The position numbers were made by a program, and so were the translations under genes. Below are positions 1 to 8,332 of a stretch of 59,942 nt of DNA, one piece after another. The notes beneath the pieces are model-generated. The model was not told the DNA's origin, made no database searches, and worked only from the letters and a program-made list of their open reading frames with translations. Location: the NCBI GenBank assembly GCA_005877205.1, contig VBPL01000039.1, positions 1 to 59,942 on the forward strand. Direction: 5' to 3'. This DNA comes from Nitrososphaerota archaeon. Lineage in GTDB: Archaea; Thermoproteota; Nitrososphaeria; Nitrososphaerales; Nitrosopumilaceae. Position 1 is the first letter of the stretch; each line of letters opens with the position of its first letter.

Positions 1-99
1 GGGATTTGGTTGGTCGAAGTGATGGTTTCCCCGTTTGGTGAAAGGACCAAAAAAGTCAGGATCGATGCTAAAACCGGCAAAATTATAGGTTGGCAATAA
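1..99 (+). CDS. C-terminal end of a PepSY/GvpO-like small protein (partial)
   Basis: Only the last 32 codons are inside the window. They end in V-R-I-D-A-K-T-G-K-I-I-G-W-Q followed by TAA. This closely matches the end of the 91-residue protein at 41678-41953 (V-R-I-N-S-E-N-G-K-I-L-G-Y-T-Q), so the two are probably paralogs. The pattern of a beta strand, an acidic turn with 'G-K-I', then an aromatic residue is typical of PepSY-type and GvpO-type domains. The function is unknown. The 5' part lies outside the window. Confidence 0.6.
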   Translation, partial: GIWLVEVMVSPFGERTKKVRIDAKTGKIIGWQ

Positions 100-195
100 G
101 AGGATAAAATTATTGGTACCCAGTGCTGGAATCTACTTGAACGAGACTCATAGCTACGAATAGTGTTAAATGGTATAAAGAGAAGTGTATGGAAT

Positions 196-645
196 ATGCC
201 TATCGATCCCGACTTTTACAAAAAGCTACCAAGAAAAGTGCAACAGCACAGCAATCAGGCATCAGGAGACAGCCATTATGTTTGGGGAGAGGGTGTTGAA
301 AGAGAACTGGACTTTACAGGGATAAATTCACATGATCAAGAACTCGTAGAGAAACATGTATCCGAAAAAGGCTATCTGGGAATCCATGGAACAAACGTAG
401 CGGTTGATTTTGATCTTTGTATAGCAGATGGAGCATGCATAAGCGCATGTCCAGTTCTAGTTTTTGGTTGGAATCTCAAACCACAAGAAGGTACAACTTC
501 AAACGGCCCTGGTAACAACCTAAACGAGTATGACAAGTCTGATCCTTTTGCAGAAAAAGCATGTATATACTGTTTAGCGTGTGAAACTGTTTGCCCAACT
601 ACTGCCATAAAAATTCAAGAAGGCCTGAGAGACAAGATTCATTAG
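196..645 (+). CDS. 7Fe/8Fe ferredoxin, archaeal zinc-ferredoxin-like
   Basis: Small soluble electron carrier of 149 residues. Two iron-sulfur motifs are visible: C-x5-C-x3-C-P (CIADGACISACP) and C-x2-C-x2-C-x3-C-P (CIYCLACETVCP). The first lacks one of the four usual cysteines, which fits a [3Fe-4S] or atypical cluster; the second is a complete [4Fe-4S] motif. The roughly 75-residue N-terminal extension has several His residues, as in the zinc-containing ferredoxins of Sulfolobus-type archaea, where His residues of the extension bind zinc. I chose the ATG at 196 (MPIDPDF) because thaumarchaeal relatives begin this way; an in-frame GTG at 163 would add 11 residues. The gene stands alone. It probably accepts electrons from 2-oxoacid oxidoreductases. 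Confidence 0.9.
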   Translation: MPIDPDFYKKLPRKVQQHSNQASGDSHYVWGEGVERELDFTGINSHDQELVEKHVSEKGYLGIHGTNVAVDFDLCIADGACISACPVLVFGWNLKPQEGTTSNGPGNNLNEYDKSDPFAEKACIYCLACETVCPTTAIKIQEGLRDKIH

Positions 646-802
646 ATGATTTTGTATTGTAATTATTTATTTTAACTTTCATTATAGCTTTGATTAATAG
701 TCAAACCAGATGACCTTGTCTTTATCCAGTTACCGTCATGGGATCAGCCAAATGAGCCACAATAACATTTTTGTTCTGAATGTATGATAGATAGGTTGTA
801 AA

Positions 803-1930
803 TTGACAAAAAACCTCAGTCTTTATCTGATTCTTGGCATATCATTAGTAGTTCTGATTAGTCATTCAGCAAATGCAACTGCTCAAGAACCATCGATTCC
901 AAGCTGGATTAAAAATAACGCAAAATATTGGTCCCAAGGACAAATAGAGGATTCTGATTTTACAAAGGGGATCGAATATCTAATCAACCAGGGAATAATG
1001 AAGATACCGCAAACAAAACCAAATGCAAACCAATCTAATGGAATTCCGTCATGGATTAAAAACAACGCAAAGTACTGGTCAGAAGGTCAAATCGACGATT
1101 CTGAATTTGTAAAAGGTATAGAGTATCTAGTATCAAATGGTGTCATAGCTGTAAATACAGTCCAGTGCGATCCGATTCTATGGGAGCACGTATACCATCC
1201 GCAGCGACTCAATATCATAGAAGTATGCACCCAGGTTTCTGGAACTATAGAAAACATCAGAGAAGAACCAGACGGAGATTACCATATTAGATTAGCACTT
1301 GACCTCGAGTATCAGGATATGGTAAACCAAGCAAATGTGGACCAGCAACACGGTGATTTAGTACTAGAACTAATTTGCCAAAATCCAGTAGAACAGCAAG
1401 ACGCTATACAATCATGCCAGGATTTCAGATATATCATAAACGTTCCACCAGTTGGGACTCATGTTTTAGTAACAGGCTCCTATGTGCTTGATCTAGAACA
1501 TGGTAGCTGGGCTGAGATTCACCCAGTAACAGCTATACAAGAGATTCTACCAAACGGCACTGTATCTGCAAATACCGCAACTGTACAAAAAACAACAAAC
1601 AAACCACAAGCGCCAAGTGGAACATTACGGATGGATCTTGCAGAACATGATTATATCACACGGGGAACCGTTCAGGAAATGACAGTCGAGGTCTCCGACG
1701 GAACAAATCCTGTATCCGGCGCGGCTGTATCGGTACACGTGACATATGCTTCAGGCGATACCACAAAGGACTTCTCCGGAGTAACTGATTCTAATGGTGC
1801 GTTTGAATTATCTTGGACAATAGGCGGCAACTCAAAACCAGGAATATTCCAAGTTGATATAGACGCAACAAAAGATGGCTATATTCCAGCACACCAAACT
1901 TTTTCATTTGAAGTGGTTTCTGCAAGTTAG
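803..1930 (+). CDS. Secreted protein with two IPSWIKNNA repeats and an Ig-like domain
   Basis: 375 residues from a TTG start. A signal peptide covers about residues 1-28. Two tandem repeats of about 38 residues follow, at 32-69 and 81-118, each beginning IPSWIKNNAKYWS and continuing G-Q-I-(E/D)-D-S-x-F-x-K-G-I-E-Y-L. This repeat is common in secreted thaumarchaeal proteins, and its role is unknown. A middle region of about 140 residues with four Cys is unrecognised. Residues 270-372 look like a carboxypeptidase-regulatory or Ig-like fold ending D-A-T-K-D-G-Y-I-P. Likely an extracellular or cell-surface protein. Short decayed copies of its C-terminal end appear at 6866-6931 and perhaps 10042-10092. 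Confidence 0.8.
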   Translation: MTKNLSLYLILGISLVVLISHSANATAQEPSIPSWIKNNAKYWSQGQIEDSDFTKGIEYLINQGIMKIPQTKPNANQSNGIPSWIKNNAKYWSEGQIDDSEFVKGIEYLVSNGVIAVNTVQCDPILWEHVYHPQRLNIIEVCTQVSGTIENIREEPDGDYHIRLALDLEYQDMVNQANVDQQHGDLVLELICQNPVEQQDAIQSCQDFRYIINVPPVGTHVLVTGSYVLDLEHGSWAEIHPVTAIQEILPNGTVSANTATVQKTTNKPQAPSGTLRMDLAEHDYITRGTVQEMTVEVSDGTNPVSGAAVSVHVTYASGDTTKDFSGVTDSNGAFELSWTIGGNSKPGIFQVDIDATKDGYIPAHQTFSFEVVSAS

Positions 1931-1951
1931 TAAAAAAAATTTGAATGAATT

Positions 1952-2467
1952 TTATGCATGTTCTGATGAACTAGTTTGAGAAAGACTAGATCCAGACTTC
2001 CACTTTACTCGTGTACGAGAAATTAACAATAAGGGTATCATGGTTATATCAGCAGCAATAGTCAAGGAGGATATAGCATAATTTGCCTGTGTGTTGACAA
2101 GTGCTGATGAGAAATTATTTGCAAAATTCACATACAAAGTAAAGGATGAAGGAAAGACGATTAGAGTCATAAATACGGCAGCAAGCGAGATCCAAAACCC
2201 TTCTTTGTGTAACCGAAATAGCTTGACTGAACCTATTATTGAGAGTAAAGACCAGATTATCAGTATGCCACTCATTGGAATAAGATAGACTCCAACAAGT
2301 CCAGCCTTGGTAGCTACATCTGGTAAGGTTGTGCCCCACGTTTGATAGATATCTATAGCTAATAAAATTACAATTGCCTTAGAGACTAGCAGATACAAAC
2401 CCACAATTCTGATAAATAGATATGGCCTAAACCATAGAGGATCTTGCTTAGGGCGTCTTGATTCCAT
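1952..2467 (-). CDS. Four-helix integral membrane protein, unknown
   Basis: 171 residues with about four hydrophobic segments (near residues 18-40, 56-78, 88-112 and 130-150), a basic N-terminus and a Ser/Thr-rich hydrophilic tail. I recognise no family motif. It is convergent with the secreted protein ending at 1930. ORFs on the opposite strand here are weaker and interrupted. Confidence 0.6.
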   Translation of the reverse strand: MESRRPKQDPLWFRPYLFIRIVGLYLLVSKAIVILLAIDIYQTWGTTLPDVATKAGLVGVYLIPMSGILIIWSLLSIIGSVKLFRLHKEGFWISLAAVFMTLIVFPSSFTLYVNFANNFSSALVNTQANYAISSLTIAADITMIPLLLISRTRVKWKSGSSLSQTSSSEHA

Positions 2468-2545
2468 ATTTTTATGGTTCGATTTGAAGACTAATACAAT
2501 GAGTATGTTCTAATCCAGTACAAACTTGCCATCGCTAGCGGATTC

Positions 2546-4159
2546 TCATTTTACTCTCTGACTTTTTGTTGATATAAATGCAATTCTTTTTCGAAGCCGA
2601 ATCAGTACCATAAGAATGAAAAAGGCTGAAAATATTGCATTTACAACAAACCCAAAAGGGTTAAAAAATGATTCTTGGAGAGTCCCATACGGAAGTGGGC
2701 TAGTCCAAATTGTATGTGGAGAATTGTAAACCTCCTTCCAATAAATCAAAGTGGTTACAGAATGAGTAAATATGAAGTATATAACAAAAGCAATTTTTGT
2801 TTTGTTATTAGAAATATCTTTGACGAAATTCCAAAGCCCATAAGATGCAATAAAAATGTCTGAAATCATAAGAGGTAGGAGATATCTTTCAAGGTGCAAG
2901 TCCTTTGCCATTAAAAGTGAGAATATGAATGTGCTAATGAACCAAATTAGGAGAAATATCTCTGATGAGTAATCCTTCGATTTTCTAATTTTCTGGATTA
3001 AGTATCCAAATCCAAAGAAGAAAAAGACGGTTAAAGCAATACTTGAATAGGTTGGAGGGTTGAGCCAACCATAATTATCGTTTAATTTGAAATCAGGCTC
3101 ATATACGTGATATTCTAAAAAACTTGGAAAAAGTATATAATTAAAAAGAGATATCACCCTGAAAATCTGAATGCCATGAAGAGTTGGATACCCAATGTAC
3201 CAAACATCACGATTATAATTGTCCATGTCACTTTTCATTACTGCAATTTGGCTCAGAGGATTTTTGTAAAATCCTGGTTCAGTTAGCAAAAATGACAAAC
3301 CTGCTACTGTAAAAAATAGAAAAACTGATAGGAACACTTTAAGAATATGTTTTTTGCCAACAATGATACCAGCTTGTCTTTTAAATAAACTACCAATTAA
3401 AATAACACCAATAAATAGAACTGAGAATTCTACAGAGAGTAGCTTTGAAGTCAGGGCAAAACCAAACGCGACAGCACTTAGAATAAGATACTTGATCTTT
3501 GGTGGTTCAGTCTTAAAGGAATAAACTAAGAGCAATAACGATAACAGACTGAAGAAAATGTAGTGCACCTCAGTCATTATGGTTCTGCTGTACCACATCC
3601 AAATATCGTAGAATAAGAAAAGGAGAGAGGCCACAATACCAACATATCTATTAAAAAGAATTTTTCCTATCACAAATGAAATTACTATAGTTAGAGCTCC
3701 AAACAATGGGGAAAGAAGGCGGCCCACTGCCATTTGATGAAGAGTAGGCATTTCATGTGGATTAAAACATCTAAAGTAGTAACACGACCAGTTGTAAAAG
3801 TCTCCGCTGTCATAGTTTTGCAAACCCATGGGAATTCCAATCAAGAGCATCCGGATTGGACTATAAGTTGCTCCATGTGCCGGTATGTGGTATATGAGGT
3901 TGCAATTGTCGATAGATTGCAAACACTGATTGTTAAAATCGCCATTTTTTATCAAATGGATGTAATTTCCAGCCCATCCGAGATAATTGACTTCGTCTCC
4001 ATGCCAAGGTTGATCTTCTAAATTATACGAGTAAATGAAAAAACTTCCTAGAAATAGCATTATAGGGATTATGTAGAGGAAGTTTACGTCGATAAAATGC
4101 ATGGCTTTCAATAATTTATGATCCTCATACTGTCCTCCTTTAGTACCTTTTTTTATCAA
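2546..4159 (-). CDS. Membrane glycosyltransferase, PMT/ArnT (GT-C) type
   Basis: 537 residues with ten or more predicted transmembrane helices. After the first helix comes the extracytoplasmic loop W-H-G-D-E-V-N-Y, carrying the acidic residues expected of the catalytic D-E pair of GT-C enzymes (protein O-mannosyltransferase, ArnT and the related GT39/GT83 families). These transfer sugars from lipid-linked donors to proteins or lipids on the outer face. The N-terminus is uncertain: a TTG at 4159 gives 537 residues, and the ATG 19 codons later (M-H-F-I-D-V) is equally possible. It is probably involved in decorating surface proteins, since the window is rich in secreted proteins. The acceptor cannot be told from the sequence. 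Confidence 0.8.
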   Translation of the reverse strand: MIKKGTKGGQYEDHKLLKAMHFIDVNFLYIIPIMLFLGSFFIYSYNLEDQPWHGDEVNYLGWAGNYIHLIKNGDFNNQCLQSIDNCNLIYHIPAHGATYSPIRMLLIGIPMGLQNYDSGDFYNWSCYYFRCFNPHEMPTLHQMAVGRLLSPLFGALTIVISFVIGKILFNRYVGIVASLLFLFYDIWMWYSRTIMTEVHYIFFSLLSLLLLVYSFKTEPPKIKYLILSAVAFGFALTSKLLSVEFSVLFIGVILIGSLFKRQAGIIVGKKHILKVFLSVFLFFTVAGLSFLLTEPGFYKNPLSQIAVMKSDMDNYNRDVWYIGYPTLHGIQIFRVISLFNYILFPSFLEYHVYEPDFKLNDNYGWLNPPTYSSIALTVFFFFGFGYLIQKIRKSKDYSSEIFLLIWFISTFIFSLLMAKDLHLERYLLPLMISDIFIASYGLWNFVKDISNNKTKIAFVIYFIFTHSVTTLIYWKEVYNSPHTIWTSPLPYGTLQESFFNPFGFVVNAIFSAFFILMVLIRLRKRIAFISTKSQRVK

Positions 4160-4279
4160 GGTTTTTTCAAGTACAAAACTCTCAATACGTATCTGAAGAT
4201 CTGAATATGTAATAAAAAACTATGGCAATCTATTCCAAAACTGATTTCATCTTTAACACTTTTTTCCTTGTCTTAACGC

Positions 4280-4516
4280 CTATTTACATTTGACATCCTT
4301 CATCTGTTTGCTTAACATTTCTTGTTTCATTTTCTGATATTCTCCTGGTGCGCAAATATGCTCTTCACATACTTTAATGCCGTATGAATGCCTCCCAGTT
4401 GTATGACAGTTATTGAATTCCATCTTGTTGGTCAGTGCGTCAACTGCTGGCATTGAAACCCATAATACTATAACTGATAATACTGCAATGCCTAGAAGGA
4501 ATCTATATTGGCCCAT
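4280..4516 (-). CDS. Small secreted protein with CxxHxCAPGE motif
   Basis: 78 residues. A signal peptide or membrane anchor covers about residues 1-28. The mature part has four Cys, including the motif V-C-E-E-H-I-C-A-P-G-E. The 75-residue protein at 26261-26488 has the same motif (V-C-G-D-H-K-C-A-P-G-E). The spacing C-x2-H-x-C suggests a metal site or disulfide outside the membrane. The protein family is otherwise unknown. The gene ends 6 bp before the start of nothing on its strand; the Lrp-type gene just upstream (ending at 4523) may share its promoter. Confidence 0.65.
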   Translation of the reverse strand: MGQYRFLLGIAVLSVIVLWVSMPAVDALTNKMEFNNCHTTGRHSYGIKVCEEHICAPGEYQKMKQEMLSKQMKDVKCK

Positions 4517-4522
4517 ATCTAA

Positions 4523-4765
4523 TTACGTGGATTCCCTCACCATGGATGCCAGGGCACTAATAGAAGAGACCTGATTCATATCTAGTATTTTCTTATTAGC
4601 TGTTTCGTATGCTTTGCTTTCATTAGGTAACTCTAACCTGACTAACAAATCATATTCTCCGATTATCCTTCGAATTTCCGTGACCTGCTCTATTTCCTGG
4701 AGTTCTCTTATCACATCGGCCTCATATCCAGACTCGCATTTTATTAGAACAAATGTTTCCTTCAT
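4523..4765 (-). CDS. Stand-alone Lrp/AsnC ligand-binding (RAM) domain protein
   Basis: 80 residues with the beta-alpha-beta-beta-alpha-beta pattern of the Lrp/AsnC effector domain (F-V-L-I-K-C-E-S-G-Y-E, then G-E-Y-D-L-L-V). No DNA-binding domain is present. Such stand-alone domains form oligomers that bind amino acids and may modulate partner regulators. I start at the ATG at 4765 because the longer open frame upstream overlaps the divergent regulator at 4943 and does not look like protein. A paralog lies at 39943-40224. The upstream neighbour, transcribed divergently, is a two-domain winged-helix regulator. Confidence 0.8.
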   Translation of the reverse strand: MKETFVLIKCESGYEADVIRELQEIEQVTEIRRIIGEYDLLVRLELPNESKAYETANKKILDMNQVSSISALASMVREST

Positions 4766-4942
4766 CTTTGCGATTAGTTCACATTGAGAATTAATAAAAA
4801 ATGTGATACAAGTTGCTAATTGAAAACAAATTGATTTGAAAAAACTTTTGCCAAGTTTCATTTCGCACTTTGTATTATAACTATTAAAAAGTGTCTTTGA
4901 TGCTATGTCTTTTAATACTTGTGCGAGATATGAAGACATATA

Positions 4943-5518
4943 ATGTATAATTTCTGCAGCAATACAGAGAGAGTGTTTCAATTTATACAGGACAATCCTG
5001 GAATTCATCTACGACAAATAAAAAAAGAGCTTAATGTATCACTTGGAACAATTCAGTATCATTTATCTGTGTTAGAAAACTCTGGAAGAATCATTTCTGA
5101 ACGTCAGTATTTCAGGAGAACCTATTTTCCGGTGGGGACGTTTAAAAAAAATGAAAGAAACATACTCAAAATACTGAAACGAGATAACTTGAAAGCCATT
5201 CTTCTGTTCGTTATGGAAAAACAAAATCCCACACAAACAGATATTGCAACTGGCCTTGGCCTTTCTAATTCCACGGTAAATCGTCTTCTTAGATATGTGA
5301 TCGATCATGAAATTATCTATGAGATTCGAGATGGAAGATTCAAACGATATCATGTTGGGGATAACGAGACCATAGTCAAATTAATGAAAAATTATCATCC
5401 TGTATTATGGCGTAATTGGAACCAAAGAATAGTTGGTATATTTCTCTCATTGTGGTATGGGATTGTATCATGGCATAATGATGCATTGGAAGTTCTACCA
5501 ACAGTACTTGAAGTGTAG
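4943..5518 (+). CDS. Two-domain winged-helix transcription regulator
   Basis: 191 residues. Two winged-helix DNA-binding domains are visible: about residues 8-65 (I-H-L-R-Q-I-K-K-E-L-N-V-S-L-G-T-I-Q-Y-H-L) and about 72-140 (T-Q-T-D-I-A-T-G-L-G-L-S-N-S-T-V-N-R-L-L). A C-terminal segment rich in Trp may be membrane-associated. This architecture is common among archaeal MarR/ArsR-like regulators. It is divergent from the Lrp-type effector-domain gene at 4523-4765, with less than 180 bp between start codons, so the pair may share control. Confidence 0.8.
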   Translation: MYNFCSNTERVFQFIQDNPGIHLRQIKKELNVSLGTIQYHLSVLENSGRIISERQYFRRTYFPVGTFKKNERNILKILKRDNLKAILLFVMEKQNPTQTDIATGLGLSNSTVNRLLRYVIDHEIIYEIRDGRFKRYHVGDNETIVKLMKNYHPVLWRNWNQRIVGIFLSLWYGIVSWHNDALEVLPTVLEV

Positions 5519-5641
5519 CAGAGCATATTACAAGTTTTTACTGAATGCCTATAAAAATGGCTAATCTTACACATGCGGCAGTTGTAATTGCCTTTCAGGC
5601 ACACACTAGATGACTTATTTCCGTTTATGGAAATAACTAGC

Positions 5642-5761
5642 ATGACAATGGCAGATTTTGACATAGAAGGCGAGCTTTCGGGAAGACAGTATATACTTGC
5701 CTTAAAGCGCCAGAATAGGAAAATCCAATCATTACGAGAGATTCGCGGGCTCGAAAGCTGA
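5642..5761 (+). CDS. Possible 39-residue protein
   Basis: An ATG-started frame with a protein-like composition: acidic N-terminus M-A-D-F-D-I-E-G-E-L, then a basic helix rich in Arg and Lys. It lies in the gap between the winged-helix regulator and the small zinc protein at 5877. No homology is recognised. The opposite strand carries a longer open frame, but that one is Ser/Ile/Cys-rich and looks like a shadow. Confidence 0.3.
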   Translation: MTMADFDIEGELSGRQYILALKRQNRKIQSLREIRGLES

Positions 5762-5816
5762 GATATCAAAGATATTCGTAAAATAATCCTGCTCGTTAAG
5801 GCTAATAGAACCATTG

Positions 5817-5876
5817 CAACATTTTTGTCGCAAAAGCGTCTTGAATTGATATATAATTTTTCTACCAAGTGGTGCC
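5817..5876 (+). promoter_or_regulatory. Promoter module copy 1 with TTTTGTCGCAAAA palindrome
   Basis: The 60 bp before the ATG at 5877 recur almost unchanged before the ATGs at 10416 and 19885 (minus strand). The parts, in order, are the palindrome TTTTG-TCG-CAAAA centred 48 bp before the ATG, the block GTCTTGAAT, a TATA box (GATATATAAT) about 25 bp before the ATG, and CCAAGTG. The TATA spacing predicts transcription starting at or next to the ATG, that is a leaderless mRNA. The palindrome sits just upstream of the TATA/BRE, where an activator or repressor could act. Confidence 0.75.
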
Positions 5877-6134
5877 ATGATAAGCATACCAACAATACAA
5901 AGAGATACCAAGTCACGATATGATATCTATTCTGGGCATGGTATAGGAATATGCAAGACGTGCGGAACTCCCTCCTGTGAAGAGCACAAGCGCGTCTTTT
6001 TCATGGGACAGGGATTCACTTGCGCAAATCATACGGATGAAGAGGTGGCTCTTGACCAAATAGGATGGAATAATTTTATCTGTCCAAAATGCGGTCGTGA
6101 TTATTCCATTGGAAGAAAAATATCAAGTAGATGA
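5877..6134 (+). CDS. Small zinc-ribbon protein
   Basis: 85 residues with paired metal ligands: C-K-T-C, C-E-E-H, then T-C-A-N-H and C-P-K-C-G near the C-terminus. Likely two zinc sites. The C-terminal half is nearly identical to the 51-residue protein at 30378-30533 (shared L-D-Q-I-G-W-N-N-F and D-Y-S-I-G-R-K). The N-terminus M-I-S-I-P-T-I-Q resembles that of the protein at 10416, which has the same promoter module. It may bind nucleic acid or a protein partner; the function is unknown. Confidence 0.75.
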   Translation: MISIPTIQRDTKSRYDIYSGHGIGICKTCGTPSCEEHKRVFFMGQGFTCANHTDEEVALDQIGWNNFICPKCGRDYSIGRKISSR

Positions 6135-6142
6135 TTTGGCCC

Positions 6143-6784
6143 TCAACGTTTTTCTTGATAAATTCTTAGAGTGACCAGAATGAGAACAGTGGTCAAGACC
6201 AAGACTGCAATGGTACCTTCAATAGAAAACTCGGTTGTTTCAATCTGGAATGCTATCGAGTGTGGAGCTACTTCGATTATGTCTGGAACTATAGTACATG
6301 CTGGTTGAACGTTATAGTCACAAAATATGATGTCTTTTTTTCCTTCGTCTGCGTATCTTATCTTGATAGTATCTGATCTGAAGAGTTTCTGGTTTCCGTT
6401 TTCAGGTACGAGTGTGGCGTTTTCGGCTGTTGAAATTCTATCAATAAAGTTATCTGACGGTACATTAAAGTGACCGATTCCTTCGAACTTTATTTCGATA
6501 TTTTTTAGCGATTCACTAGGATTGTACGGTAGTTGAGACTCTACCCATACTTCAACGGGTCTTCCGGTCGTGATTTCATGCAATGTTTTCCAATGAAATG
6601 ACAAATAAATCGGATCTTGATATTTTCCAGTAACTTTGGTAACTGTATAAAATTCATAGGGCCAAAAGTGCCAGTATGTTACATAACCTATCAGATAAAG
6701 TGCAAAGCCGGCTATTGCAGTAATAACTCCATAAGCAATTATCCTCAATTTTCTGATGTTGTATGTGTAAGATTTCTTGTACAT
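6143..6784 (-). CDS. Membrane-anchored protein with extracytoplasmic domain
   Basis: 213 residues: a basic N-terminus, a hydrophobic helix at about 15-37, an extracytoplasmic region of about 140 residues with two Cys (C-D-Y-N-V-Q-P-A-C), a second helix at about 188-207, and a short basic tail. The topology is anchor-domain-anchor. I do not recognise the domain. It converges on the zinc-ribbon gene, with only 8 bp between the two stop codons. Confidence 0.6.
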   Translation of the reverse strand: MYKKSYTYNIRKLRIIAYGVITAIAGFALYLIGYVTYWHFWPYEFYTVTKVTGKYQDPIYLSFHWKTLHEITTGRPVEVWVESQLPYNPSESLKNIEIKFEGIGHFNVPSDNFIDRISTAENATLVPENGNQKLFRSDTIKIRYADEGKKDIIFCDYNVQPACTIVPDIIEVAPHSIAFQIETTEFSIEGTIAVLVLTTVLILVTLRIYQEKR

Positions 6785-6865
6785 TCTTAAAAACTATTAT
6801 GGTATACAATGAGGAAAGCAAAGATGGCACACAAATAACTGCAGCTCAGTTATCTTTTTTCTTTG

Positions 6866-6931
6866 CTGGACACAAGTAAAGATGGTTTTAGTCCAGTCCA
6901 TGAAACTTTCTCATTTGTAGTTTCTGTAAGT
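6866..6931 (+). pseudogene. Remnant of an Ig-like secreted protein C-terminus
   Basis: In frame and upstream of egtB lies a stretch reading T-S-K-D-G-F-S-P-V-H-E-T-F-S-F-V-V-S. It matches the last residues of the secreted protein at 803-1930 (T-K-D-G-Y-I-P-A-H-Q-T-F-S-F-E-V-V-S). It has no start codon or upstream domain of its own. The open frame runs on into egtB, but the egtB promoter lies after it, so this is best read as the tail of a deleted gene rather than an egtB N-terminus. Confidence 0.5.
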
Positions 6932-7018
6932 CGGAAGCTACTATTCAAAAGAAACCCAAAAAATAATTTGGATAAAGTCAGGAGGATCATTAATATATTA
7001 TATCTATATACAGTTTAC

Positions 7019-8332
7019 ATGACTTCAAAACAAGAAAATATTTTAGAAATTGCCCAGCAACTGGAACAATTCAAAAATATACGAACTCAAACCCTTGAAC
7101 TAATTCAAACACTAGAAAAAGACGATTTTGTAGTTCAGACCGCCGTGTTTATGAGCCCACCCAAGTGGCATCTAGGGCACGTAAGTTGGTTCTATGAGGT
7201 TATCATGAGCAAAATGGATCCACGTTACGAGTTTTACTCTCAAGAGTATTCCAAGGTTCTAAACTCTTACTATCAGTCATTTGGGCAACCTCACGAAAAA
7301 GCAAAACGTGGAATTTTGTCAAGACCTACCATTGACGAGACACTACAATATTTTAGTATCATAAATAAGCGAGTGGAGGACTTTCTTAAAAATATGCAAA
7401 TTAATAAAAAGGAAATAAATCTTTTCAAAATGGCATTTAATCATGAGTGCCAACATCAAGAACTACTAGTATATGATCTTCAACATTTGCTTGCCAGCGA
7501 TTATAGACCAATAAAACAAAAGATTCCTCCAAAACCATCTGGAATAGAAAAAAAATCAATTAGAATTTCAAGCGGCATTTATGAAATCGGATATTCTGGC
7601 AATGACTTTTGCTATGATATCGAGCTTCCGGAACACAAAGTATACCTAAATCCATATCGCATTGATGCGTTTCCGGTAACAAATGTTGACTTTCTAAAAT
7701 TTATTGAAGATGGTGGATATGATAACTTTAGATTCTGGCTTGCAGACGGATGGGAGCTTGTAAAGAAGAAAAACTGGAAGGCGCCGATGTACTGGGAAAA
7801 AGAAAATGGGAGTTGGCTAAGGCATGACTTTAGAGGAAAACAAGAGATAAACCCAAATGAGCCTGTGTGTAATGTTAGCTATTACGAAGCAGACGCATAC
7901 TGCAAGTGGGCAACAAAGAGACTTCCAACAGAAGCAGAGTGGGAAAAGGCTGCATCTTGGAACGAAGACAAAAAGATAAAAACCATCTACCCATGGGGTA
8001 ATGACAGTCCTACAGAAAACCACGCAAATCTCTTAGAATCATATCTATGGTCACCCTCTGAAATTGGCTCATATGCTGCAGGCAAAAGCCATTATGGATT
8101 GTACCAAATGATGGGTGATGTCTGGGAATGGACGTCATCTGACTTTGTAGGATATCCAGGCTTCAAGTCTGGTTTTGAAGAGTATAACGACAAGTGGTTT
8201 GTGAACCAAAAGGTTCTCCGAGGATCCTCGTTTGCTACCCCAAAGTACTCTGTTAGAAATAGTTATAGGAATTTTTTCAAGCCTGATGAGAGGTGGATGT
8301 TTGCGGGTTTTAGATGTGTGGAGGACATATGA
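7019..8332 (+). CDS. egtB: Ergothioneine sulfoxide synthase EgtB-like
   Basis: 437 residues. The N-terminal DinB-like domain carries the iron-binding histidines: P-K-W-H-L-G-H near residue 45 and H-E-C-Q-H-Q-E near 145. The C-terminal half is a formylglycine-generating-enzyme (sulfatase-modifying factor) fold, with G-I-Y-E-I-G, P-V-T-N-V-D-F, R-L-P-T-E-A-E-W-E-K-A and the end motif G-D-V-W-E-W-T, R-G-S-S and G-F-R-C-V. EgtB is a non-haem iron enzyme that oxidatively couples trimethylhistidine (hercynine) to a thiol substrate. I chose the ATG at 7019 because a TATA-like TAATATATTATAT lies about 25 bp before it. It overlaps egtD by 4 bp. Its relative OvoA has a similar fold, but the dedicated EgtD next door supports EgtB. 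Confidence 0.88.
   Translation: MTSKQENILEIAQQLEQFKNIRTQTLELIQTLEKDDFVVQTAVFMSPPKWHLGHVSWFYEVIMSKMDPRYEFYSQEYSKVLNSYYQSFGQPHEKAKRGILSRPTIDETLQYFSIINKRVEDFLKNMQINKKEINLFKMAFNHECQHQELLVYDLQHLLASDYRPIKQKIPPKPSGIEKKSIRISSGIYEIGYSGNDFCYDIELPEHKVYLNPYRIDAFPVTNVDFLKFIEDGGYDNFRFWLADGWELVKKKNWKAPMYWEKENGSWLRHDFRGKQEINPNEPVCNVSYYEADAYCKWATKRLPTEAEWEKAASWNEDKKIKTIYPWGNDSPTENHANLLESYLWSPSEIGSYAAGKSHYGLYQMMGDVWEWTSSDFVGYPGFKSGFEEYNDKWFVNQKVLRGSSFATPKYSVRNSYRNFFKPDERWMFAGFRCVEDI

Noticed and set aside
4766-5008. N-terminal extension of the Lrp-type gene
   Set aside because: It overlaps the divergent regulator and is not protein-like; the ATG at 4765 gives a complete RAM domain.
5395-5916. 173-codon minus-strand open frame
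   Set aside because: Overlaps the winged-helix regulator and the shared promoter module; composition (Ser, Ile, Cys, Leu) is typical of antisense shadow and no motif is seen.
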